Below, one piece after another: positions 44,468 through 56,400 of a stretch of DNA of 64,000 bases. The stretch is from Mimachlamys varia (Eukaryota; Mollusca; Bivalvia; Pectinida; Pectinidae): contig OX392527.1 in NCBI GenBank assembly GCA_947623455.1, positions 27,086,201 to 27,150,200 of the forward strand, written 5' to 3'. Below the pieces are notes generated by a model. It worked only from the letters and a program-made list of their open reading frames with translations, was not told the DNA's origin and did no database searches. Each line of letters opens with the position of its first letter. Within the stretch, counting starts at the first letter, position 1. The translations under genes and the position numbers were made by a program.

Positions 44468-47400
44468 GTAATCATTACACAAGTGACCCACATAATTATT
44501 ATTTCATCTAAACCATAAAACAACATGTTGACAGAAAAATTCAGTATCAATCTTAAAAACATATATGTTTTAAAGTTAGGCATTATCATATATATTTGAC
44601 TGATGAAAATGATATGTGTTCTATGAATTCAGGGCTTAGATTATTTTTTTTCTTCCACTAGGCGCTGTGCCTAGTGGCTACCAAAAACTCACTCGGCACC
44701 TCCAAATTTAACCTGGCACCATATACAGTGTAGATCAAACAATCAGATTGCTTGTTGTAAATTCCTTAATTACGGAATATAAAATTAAAGTATATATTCA
44801 AATTCGTTGCTATTGATTTAAAAGATATAAAATGTGTCGATTATATAATATCATTAAAAGATGACACTTTCAAATATTAAATGTTTGTTTTATATTTCAA
44901 GTTGTTCAGTGTTACATGTATGTCCATACTTGTACTTTCAAATCATGACAATATTATTAAACTCTTGTTTCATCATTATCATTTAATCAAATTATATAAT
45001 TTTAAAATCTATTTCAACTTTATTTTACTTTTCAAACTTTACGGTGTAACAACATCCATACTTGTACTTGCTTGTTGGGTTTCCTTTGTTTTTGTCACAT
45101 CCTAAAAATACAGATTATGCAACATGGGAAATTTCCCAATTTAATCAGTGTCGTGTTGACGCTTTAGTATAGGCTGATCATGTCTGTTGTAAGCGCACAA
45201 AGGATCTAGACCAGAAATGAAGTAACCTAACGCGGCTGAGAAAAGCGAGACCGACAAAAGTGGAATAGATTTTAAATATATTTTGTTAGGAACATTTCAA
45301 TTTTACTCGGCACTGGTGACGAGTGGTAAGGAGGACCCCACTCGGCACCGGGGCATTTCCACTCGTCTGGACGAGTGGACGAGTACTTAATCGAAGCCCT
45401 GGAATTCATGTATGTAGTTGAGTCAATTAGAATTAATGATGCCTTGTGTTTCTGATGAACATATACTTAGGATGATTGGAAAAAAATACAAAGATACAGT
45501 ATTACTCAGTCACCATATATAAATACTCGTTTACAAATTAAGATTTTATAAATCAGAATACAAACCCTGGAAGCAGCTTACAAAGATAAGGACAAACAGC
45601 TTCAAGAAGAAAAGGCGAAATTCACAAAACTTAAGGAAGATTTCAAGTACAATCTGAAAGTGCTTGAGGAGAGAGACAAGGAACTAGAAACATATGATTT
45701 AACTTTCAGTGGTAAGATTATTCTGGCTCTACTATCTCATCCCTGTGTTAATTACCAAAACTATACCTAAAATGTTATACATAACAATTACTAGATACCA
45801 AGTTCATATTATTCATTTTGAACAATATATTTGATTCATTTGTTTCTGACATAATTTCTTACATCTTACATGTTTTCTTCCATAAATTAAATTCAAGTAA
45901 AAGTATACTGACAAAAAGCTTTCACAATGGTCATATAGAAGCTGGTGGAATAGCTGATAGCAGCTGTTTGACTATAACAAAATAATTAAAATGTACATGT
46001 ATGCACTGAAAAGTACCAGTTTCTGTATATAGGGAAAGCAGAAACACAAACATTTTTCCTAACAGTTCATTATACTTTCGGATGTATCTGTATTGAATGT
46101 CCGTATCCAATGCTCAGAGCTGAAGTCCAGTCTGAATGTAAAGAATGGGGAGATTAGTGAGATGAAGATCAAGTTAGACGACATGAAAACATGGAGTGAC
46201 AGAGAGAACCAAGCACGGGAAGAACTTCAGCTTCATTATCAACATAGGCTGAAAGAGAAACAGGCAGAAATTGATTCCTACAGATGGTATGTACAGGATA
46301 CTGTCAAGTCTGATGGTTTCCCTGTGGAACTTTTACTTTTTACCTTGCCTGTGCATTCAATGTTTCTACTAGGGTGCTAAGTTTTGGCATGGAGGCTTTT
46401 TGGGGGTTTTAAATTATTTTTTAAATTCAGCTTGTTACCTGTTTTGGACTTTTTTTTATGGCATAATACCCTCTGGTTATTTTTTTTTTTTTTGCAAGTA
46501 ATGCTTGTCATTCATTCAGTATTTCTACTAAGATTCTATTTTTTTTACATGGAGGTCCTTTACTTTGGGGGTCAAAATATTAATGTCGGTGTAGTTGTGT
46601 CAAACTGGAACTTTTTCGTATATTTCTTACTTTTTTCCTGACCACTTAAGTGTTCAGATTTTGCTGTTATGTTAAGAGGTGCATATAAAAAGTAACATTG
46701 GGTGTATGAATATTTAGTTTGGAGTTTTCAGGAAAAGTCAATCATAGATCATCATTGGATGGCTTCGACACCTTCTCTGGTTAAGATCTCCCAAATAGAT
46801 TTACCATTACCGTTTGTTGAATTTTTCTCACTGTGTAAGATATTCTATTTTGTAAACATGAGTGAATATTATCAAAATAAGGATTTACCATTTTATAGGA
46901 TAAAACATATTAAATGTGTTCATCTTACTTGTTGAAATATCCTTTTTATGCTGAAATCAGATATTTTCTAGTTCTCACTAATGGAAAAGACAAACATGTT
47001 GCTTATCGTGCACCCTATCACATTGTACTGGTCAATTAAGTAAATGTTGCTCTGATTTTTCACATCACACCATCACACTTCACAAATGTTTTTAATTTAT
47101 TTTTCACATGGGGAAAAAAAACGGGAGTGTTGGGGGGGGGGGGGGGGGAGGGGCAGTGTTTATATGTTTATATTGATCATGACTTAAAAGCATTGCACAG
47201 TTATTAAGTCACCCCCAACGAAGTGGGGTGACTTATTGTTATTGTTCCGTTTCTTTGTTATTCTTATTAAGTCACCCCCAACGAAGTGGGGTGACTTATT
47301 GTTATTGTTCCGTTTCTTTGTTATTCTTATTATTCTTATTATTATTATTCCTACACTCATTCTTGTCCGCGACTTATCTCTGAAACGACTAATCACACTC

Positions 47401-50400
47401 CAATGAAACTTTGAAGGATTATTGATGGGTACATGTAGATGTGCAAATCACTTTTTTTGGGTCGATTGCGCATCCAAGATGGCCGCCACAGCCTCTTTTT
47501 AAAAAAAATTAACGAATATTTGTGACGCTATAACTTTTTCCCTGTTTGGCCGATTACGATTAAACTTGTGTTAAATGATGATTGTATGATGGCCGTTAAT
47601 TTAACGAAGTCAAAACTAAAGTATTTGTTCAAAATGGCCGCCAATGCCCGGTCTCTGATTGGTTGGATTTCAGATATCGTCCGATTTTGCTCAAAATTGG
47701 TATGAACGGGTAACAGTACACACCGAACACAACGGTAACTTCGGTTTTGAAATCAAACAAAATGGCCGCCATTTAATGGCTTCTGATTGGTCAAAATTTA
47801 GATATTGTCAGATTTCGCTCAAATTTGGTATGAACGGGTAACAGCACACACTAAACACAACCGTAACTTCGGTTTTGAAATCAAACAAAATGGCCGCCAT
47901 TTAATGGCTTCTGATTGGTCAAAATTTAGATTTAGTCAGATTTCGCTCAAATTTGGTATGAACGGGTAACAGCACACACTCAACACAACCGTAACTTCGA
48001 TTTTGAAATCCGACAAAATGGCCGCCACTTCATGGCCTCTGATTGGTCAACATTTAGATATTGTCCGATTTCCTTCAAATTTGGTTTCAATGTGTAAAAG
48101 GACATTGCAAACACAATCGTACTTTCGTTTTTCACTTTGGAGAAAATGGCCGCCATTTAATGGCTTCTGATTGGTCAAAATTTAGATATTGTCCGATTTC
48201 ACTGAAATTTGTTATGTATGCTCATTATGGCATTACGGAATCAACTATAATGTTTCACAAGGGTTTGTGGGGGATCGGCTGGCGGGGAGGGGTGACTTCC
48301 GCTATTGCTCGCAATTGCAATTCTAGTTCTTATTATTATTATTAAGTCACCCCTAACGAAGTGGGGTGACTTATTGTTATTGTTCCGTTTCTTTGTTATT
48401 CTTATTAAGTCACCCCCAACGAAGTGGGGTGACTTATTGTTATTGTTCCGTTTCTTTGTTATTAAGTCACCCCCAACGAAGTGGGGTGACTTATTGTTAT
48501 TGTTCCGTTTCTTTGTTATTCTTATTATTATTATTCTTATTATTATTCCTACACTCATTTTTGTCCGGGATATATCTCGTAAACGACTTATCGCGCTCCA
48601 ATGAAACTTTGAAGGATAATTGGTGGGTACGTGAAGTTGTGCAAGGTACTTTTTTTGGTCGATTGCGCATCCAAGATGGCCGCCACAGCCTCTTTTTAAA
48701 AAAAAACAACGAATATTTGTGACGCTATAACTTTTTTTCTGTTTGGCTGATTGCGATTAAACTTGTGTTATAGGATGATTGTATGATGGCCGTTAATTTA
48801 GCGAAGTCAAAACTGAATTATTTTTTCAAAATGGCTGCCAATGCCCGGTCTCTGATTGGTTGGATTTCAGATATCGTCCGATTTTGCTCAAAATTGGTAT
48901 GAACGGGTAACAGGACACACCGAACACAACGGTAACTTTAAATTTTAAATCAACAAAATGGCCGCCATTTTATGGCCTCGGTTTGGTCTACATTTACATA
49001 TCGTTTAATCACGCATTAATTTGTCACTTTACACTACCATAAAAATTTACATAAATGAAGATTTCATTGTGCCAAACATTTCTGTGAAGTCAAAGTCAAT
49101 TTATTTCTTACAAAATGGCCGCCACCGCCTACTTTCTGATTGGTTGAAATTTAGATATTGTATGATTTCGCTCAATTTTTGTGTGAACCTGTAACAGGAC
49201 ACACCAAACACAACCGTAACATCGGTTTTGACATCAGACAAAATGGCCGCCATTTTATGGCTTCTGATTGGTTGAAATTTAGATATTGTCGGATTTTGCT
49301 AAAATTCAGTAGGAACGGGAAACAGCACACACCGAACACAACCGTAACTTCTGTTTTGACATCAGACAAAATGGCCGCCATTTCATGCCTTCTGATTGGT
49401 CAAAATTCAGATATTGTCCGATTCCGCTCACATTTGCTATGTATGCTCATTATAGCATTACGGAATCAACTATCATGTTTCACAAGGGTTTGTGGGGGAT
49501 CAGCTTGCGGGGAGGGGTGACTTCCGCTATTGCTCGCAATTGCAATTCTAGTTCTTATTATTCTTATTATTATTATTCCTACACTCATTCTTGTCCGCGA
49601 CTTATCTCTGAAACGACTAATCACACTCCAATGAAACTTTGAAGGATTATTGATGGGTACATGTAGATGTGCAAATCACTTTTTTTGGGTCGATTGCGCA
49701 TCCAAGATGGCCGCCACAGCCTCTTTTTAAAAAAAATTAACGAATATTTGTGACGCTATAACTTTTTCCCTGTTTGGCCGATTACGATTAAACTTGTGTT
49801 AAATGATGATTGTATGATGGCCGTTAATTTAACGAAGTCAAAACTAAAGTATTTGTTCAAAATGGCCGCCAATGCCCGGTCTCTGATTGGTTGGATTTCA
49901 GATATCGTCCGATTTTGCTCAAAATTGGTATGAACGGGTAACAGTACACACCGAACACAACGGTAACTTCGGTTTTGAAATCAAACAAAATGGCCGCCAT
50001 TTAATGGCTTCTGATTGGTCAAAATTTAGATATTGTCAGATTTCGCTCAAATTTGGTATGAACGGGTAACAGCACACACTAAACACAACCGTAACTTCGG
50101 TTTTGAAATCAAACAAAATGGCCGCCATTTAATGGCTTCTGATTGGTCAAAATTTAGATTTAGTCAGATTTCGCTCAAATTTGGTATGAACGGGTAACAG
50201 CACACACTCAACACAACCGTAACTTCGATTTTGAAATCCGACAAAATGGCCGCCACTTCATGGCCTCTGATTGGTCAACATTTAGATATTGTCCGATTTC
50301 CTTCAAATTTGGTTTCAATGTGTAAAAGGACATTGCAAACACAATCGTACTTTCGTTTTTCACTTTGGAGAAAATGGCCGCCATTTAATGGCTTCTGATT

Positions 50401-53400
50401 GGTCAAAATTTAGATATTGTCCGATTTCACTGAAATTTGTTATGTATGCTCATTATGGCATTACGGAATCAACTATAATGTTTCACAAGGGTTTGTGGGG
50501 GATCGGCTGGCGGGGAGGGGTGACTTCCGCTATTGCTCGCAATTGCAATTCTAGTTATTCTTATTATTATTATTCCTACACTCATTCTTGTCCGCGGCGT
50601 TTCTCTAAAACGACTTATCACACTCCAATGAAACTTTGACGGATTATTGGTTGGTACGTGTAGATGTGCAAATAGTTTTTTTTGGGTCGATTGCGCATCC
50701 AAGATGGCTGCCAAAGCCTCTTTTTAAAAAAAACCAACGAATATTTGTGACGCTATAACTTTTTTCTTGTTTGGCCGATTACGATTAAACTTGTGTTATA
50801 TGATGATTGTATGATGGCCGTTAATTCAGCGAAGTCAAAACTGAATTATTTTTTCAAAATGGCCGCCAAGGCCCGGTCTCTGATTGGTTGGATTTCAGAT
50901 ATCGTCCGATTTTGCTCAAAATTGGTATCAACGGGTAACAGTACACACCGAACACAACGGTAACTTCGAATTTGAAATCGACAAAATGGCCCCAATTTTA
51001 TGGCTTCTGATTGGTCGAAATTTAGATATTGTCCGATTCCGCTCAAATTTGCTATGTATGGTCATTATGGCATTACGGAATCAACTATCATGTTTCACAA
51101 GGGATTGTGGGGGATCGGCTTGCGGGGAGGGGTGACTTCCGCTATTGCTCGCAATTGCAATTCTAGTTCTTATTATTATTATTATTATTCCTACACTCAT
51201 TCTTGTCCGCGACTTATCTCTAAAACGACTAATCACACTCCAATGAAACTTTGATGGATTATTGGTGGGTACGTGTAGATTTGCAAATAACTTTTTTTTG
51301 ATCGATTGCGCATCCAAGATGGCCGCCACAGCCTCTTTTTTAAAAAAAATAACGAATATTTGTGACCCTATAACTTTTTTCTTGTTTGCCCGATTACAAT
51401 TAAACTTGTGTCATATGATGATTGTATGATGGCCGTTAATTTCGCGAAGTCAAATCTCAATTATTTTTTCAAAATGGCCGCTAATGCCCGGTCACTGATT
51501 GGTTGGATTTCAGATATCGTCCGATTTCGCTCAAAATTGGTATGAACGGGTAACAGGACACACCGAACACAACGGTAATTTCGAATTTGAAATCAGACAA
51601 AATGGCCGTCATTTTGTGGCCTCTGATTGGTCAAAATTTAGCTATTGTCCGATTTCGCTCAAATTTGCTATGTATAATCATTATGACATTACGGAATCGA
51701 CTATCATGTTTCACATGGGTTTGCGGGGGATCGGCTTGCGGGGAGGGGTGACTTCCGCTATTGCTCGCAATTGCAATTCTAGTTATTAAGTCACCCCCAA
51801 CGAAGTGGGGTGACTTATTGTTATTGTTCCGTTTCTTTGTTATTCTTATTATTATTATTCTTATTATTCCTACACTCATTCTTGTCCGGGGCATATCTTG
51901 TAAACGACTAATCACGCTTCAATGAAACTTTGACAGATTATTGGTGGGTACGTGTAGATGTGCATAACACTTTTTTTTTGTCGATTGCGCATCCAAGATG
52001 GCCGCCACAGCCTCTTTTCCAAAAAAATTAAGGAATATTTGTGACGCTATAACTTTTTTTTCTGTTTGGCTGATTGCGATTAAACTTGTGTTATATGATT
52101 ATTGTATGATGGCCGTTAATTCAGCGAAGTCAAAACTGAATTATTTTTTCAAAATGGCCGCCAAGGCCCGGTCTCTGATTGGTTGGATTTCAGATATCGT
52201 CCGATTTTGCTCAAAATTGGTATGAACGGGTAACAGGACACACCAAACACAACGGTACCTTCGAATTTGCAATCGACAAAATGGCCGCCATTTTATTGCC
52301 TCGGTTTGGTCGACATTTACATATCGTTAAATCACGCATTAACTTATCACTTTACACTACCATAAAAATTTACATAAATGAAGATTTCATTGTGCCAAAC
52401 ATTTCTGTGAAGTCAAAGTCAAATTATTTCTTACAAAATGGCCGCCACCGCCTGCTTTCTGATTGGTTGAAATTTAGATATCGTCCGATTTTGCTCAAAT
52501 TTAGTATAAACCTATAACACAACATACCGAACACATCCGTAACATTGGTTTTGAAATTAGACAAAATGGCCGCCATTTTATGGCCTCTGATTGGTTGAAA
52601 TTTAGATATTGACTGATTGTGTTCAAATTCGGTATGAACATGTAACATGACACACCGAACACCACTGTAACTTCGGTTTGGATTTTGGACAAAATAGCCG
52701 TCATTTTACGGCCTCTGATTGGTCAAAATTTAGATCTTGTCTGATTTTCTTCAAATTTGGTTTCAATGTGTAACAGGACATGACGAACAATATCGTACCT
52801 TCGTTTTTCACATTTGAGAAAAATGGCCGCCATTTTTAGGCTTCTGATTGGTCAAAATTCAGATATTGTCCGATTTCGCTCAAATTTGCTATTTATGCTC
52901 ATTATGGCATTACGGAATCAACTATCATGTTTCACAAGGGTTTGTGGGGGATCGGCTTGCGGGAAGGGGTGACTTCCGCTATTGCTCGCAATTGCAATTC
53001 TAGTTATTATTCTTATTATTCCTACACTCATTCTTGTCCGGGGCATATCTCGTAAACGACTAATCACACTCCAATGAAACTTTGACGGATTATTGGTGGG
53101 TTCGTGTAGATGTGCATAACACTTTTTTTTGGTCGATAGCGCATCCAAGATGGCCGCCACAGCCTCTTTTCCAAAAAAAATAACGAATATTTGTGACGCT
53201 ATAACTTTTTTTCTGTTTGGCTGATTGCGATTAAACTTGTGTTATATGATGATTGTATGATGGCCGTTAATTCAGCGAGGTCAAAACTGAATTATTTTTT
53301 CAAAATGGCCGCCATTAATGCCCGGTCTCTGATTGGTTGGATTTCAGATATCGTCCGATTTTGCTCAAAATTGGTATGAACGGGTAACAGGACACACTGA

Positions 53401-56400
53401 ACACAACGGTAACTTCGAATTTGAAATCAGACAAAATGGCCGTCATTTTGTGGCCTCTGATTGGTCAAAATTTAGCTATTGTCCGATTTCGCTCAAATTT
53501 GCTATGTATTATCATTATGACATTACGGAATCAACTATCATGTTTCACAAGGGTTTGCGGGGGATCGGCTTGCGGGGAGGGGTGACTTCCGCTATTGCTC
53601 GCAATTGCAATTCTAGTTAATCTATTTGGTTTCTGACTTTCCAAAACAATCCATTTCAAGTATGCATGTAATTTTTTCAGTTCCAAAGATTCTGAGCTGC
53701 AACAAGAAAGAAAAGAATTTGAAAATTTCAAAAGAATGCTTCAGAGAAAATTGACAGAAGTTGAGGAAGAACTGGATACACAACGAAGAGAATTGAGTGC
53801 AGGTACATCATTCTTTCCAGAAGTATTAAATTATAGAATACAAATATATTTCTTATTATACCCCCCCGCAACGAAGTTAGGGGGGGTATACTGGAATCAG
53901 CTTGTCTGTCCGTCTGTCTGTCTGTCCGTCTGTCCGTAGAAAAATGTTGTCCGGACAACTCCTCCTAAACTACTGGATCGATTTCAATAAAACTTGGCAG
54001 TATTGTTGGGGACCATGTGTAGATGTGCATGCAGGGTTTCGTTTGTCAAAATTTTGGTTGCCATGGTAACCAGGTCACTATACACAGGTTTCCATAATAA
54101 AATGTTGTCCGGACAACTCCTCCTAAACTACTGGATCGATTTCAATAAAACTTGGCAGTATTGTTGGGGACCATGTGTAGATGTGCATGCAGAGTTTCGT
54201 TTGTCAAAATTTTGGTTGCCATGGTAACCAGGTCACTATACACAGGTTTCCGTAATAACGTGTTGTCCGGACAACTTTCTATAAACCACTGGATCGAGTT
54301 TAATGAAACTTGGCAGTCTTGTTGGGGACCATGTGTAGATGTGCATGCAGAGTTTTGTTTGTCAAAATTTTGGTTGCCATGGTAACCAGGTCACTATACA
54401 CAGGTTTCCATTATAATGTGTTGTCCGGACAACTCCTCCTAAACTACTGGATCAATTTCAGTGAAACTTGGCAGTATTGTTGGGGACCATGTATAGATTT
54501 GCATACAGGGTTTCGTTTGTCAAAATTTTGGTTGCCATGGTAATGAGGTGACTATACACAGGTTTCCGTAATAACATAATGTCTGGACAACTTCTTCTAA
54601 ACTACTGGGTCATTTTCAATGAAATCTACACTGTAATGTATGTAAGACCAAAGGTGCCTTCTTTGTTTTTGTTTTTTAGATATGCGGTGATACATAGTAA
54701 TATAAAATAATACATTATATAATGCATGTTATATACAAGTTGTACTACATCATGTTTTTTTCAAAAACATGTCAGACACTTCTAATAAGAGGTAGCGGGG
54801 GGGTATTAGTCAGCCATCGGCTTACAGTTCTAGTTAAAAATTGTTATAAGTTAATGAAGACAACATTCATTTATCATAATACAACTATAAGTCTTGCCTA
54901 AACTGAGACCACAGTTGAATTAAGGATGTACTCTTGTGAGGTTTCAGTCACGTTCAAGTCTCGTTTATGTCTCATTTAAAGATTTCATGTTATATTGAAG
55001 AAAGTATGATAAATTTTAATAGCATATATGCATCTGAAAATTGTGTCAAAAATATAAGTGTCTGAGGCTTGAAGAACTTTTTTTACATGAATTTTAAAAA
55101 ACTACCAATTTGGCGGCCATTTTAAATATGCATAATTTCTGTCTATTTTATGCACTTCCCGAATGGGCAAAATTTCCCCATTTTGATGCTAGATCGATAT
55201 CTTAAAAACATCAGTGTTTAGCCATTTCTAATTATAGCGAGCTAATTTTTGCTGTACAACTTTATAATGTTCAATTTTATAGAAATAGTATGCTACAAAA
55301 TAGATAATTATACAATTTTTGTATTTTTTTCATATATTTATTGTAACTGGAGCAGTTTTTATTTTTGAACCCAAAACTGTGAAAAATAACACAAATAATA
55401 AAGGGACAAAAAATTAAGCACACTAACCCCCCATTTTTATGACGGTTTTAGAAAGAGAAACCCATTTTCTTTTCAACCGCCAAATATTAAAAAAAGTTTG
55501 ACATCAGAACTTTTTTTATTAAGCGTTAAATCTGCAAAAAATGGTGAAAAAATTAGGATTTTCTCATTAAAAAATAAGGGGTAGGGGTAACTCAAATTGC
55601 TTTCCTGAGTAAAAATATTAAGTTAGAGAAATTTTGTTTCCATAATCTAAAAGAAAACAATATTTTCATCATTTCTGCAAACATTCATACATTTCGAAAT
55701 ACAAATGCGGAAGATATTGTATGAAAATGTCCCGCAATCGGTCGAAACTACAAAATTGACTTAAATCCCTTTTTATGTCATATTGGTATCTTTGACCGAT
55801 CATAACACAAAAACGAGCACACTGACATATATCATTTTTTTTGCATTTTCTGGCATGCCTTGAACTACCTTATCCAAAAATGTATATTAGAAAAAAAGTT
55901 TGATACAGGAAAATTTTGGCTTCTCAGAGGTGTACATCCTTAAATTCTTAAATTGTGGTATTTTTCAATCTTCGATCATTTGCTTTTAGAATTTGAGGAT
56001 GCTATGAAGAGAAGAGAACATGAGTTTCGTCTACAAACAGATGAAATGAGCACAAAAGTTCTGGAGTATGAACTTAAGGTAACATATAAATTCTTAAATT
56101 AATATAAGGAGGTGAGAACATTTTATTACAAAGCTAAGTTACTGTAAGGAGATAGAAATATTGTATTACAAGCTAAATTACTGTAAAGAGATGAGAACAT
56201 TGTATTACAAATATACATTACTGTAAGGAGATGAGAACATTGTATTACAAAGCTAAGTGTAAGGAAATGAGAACTGTGTTTATTTTACCAGGTTAAGCTG
56301 CTGGTTAAGGAGATGAATATTGTTAGTTTTTATTACCAGGCTAAGCTGCTGGGTAAGGAGATGGAGATAATGAAGGCTGCACAAGACAGGAATGCCCAGG

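Noticed and set aside
47659..53620. Repeated open frames MVGFQISSDFAQNWYERVT in the intron 3 array
   Set aside because: Non-coding tandem units; frames break differently in each copy and overlap transcription-factor-like motifs instead.
53994..54543. Three consecutive 77-codon frames ending SKFWLPW
   Set aside because: Tandem 158-bp units of family 3; each frame ends at the same place in the unit.
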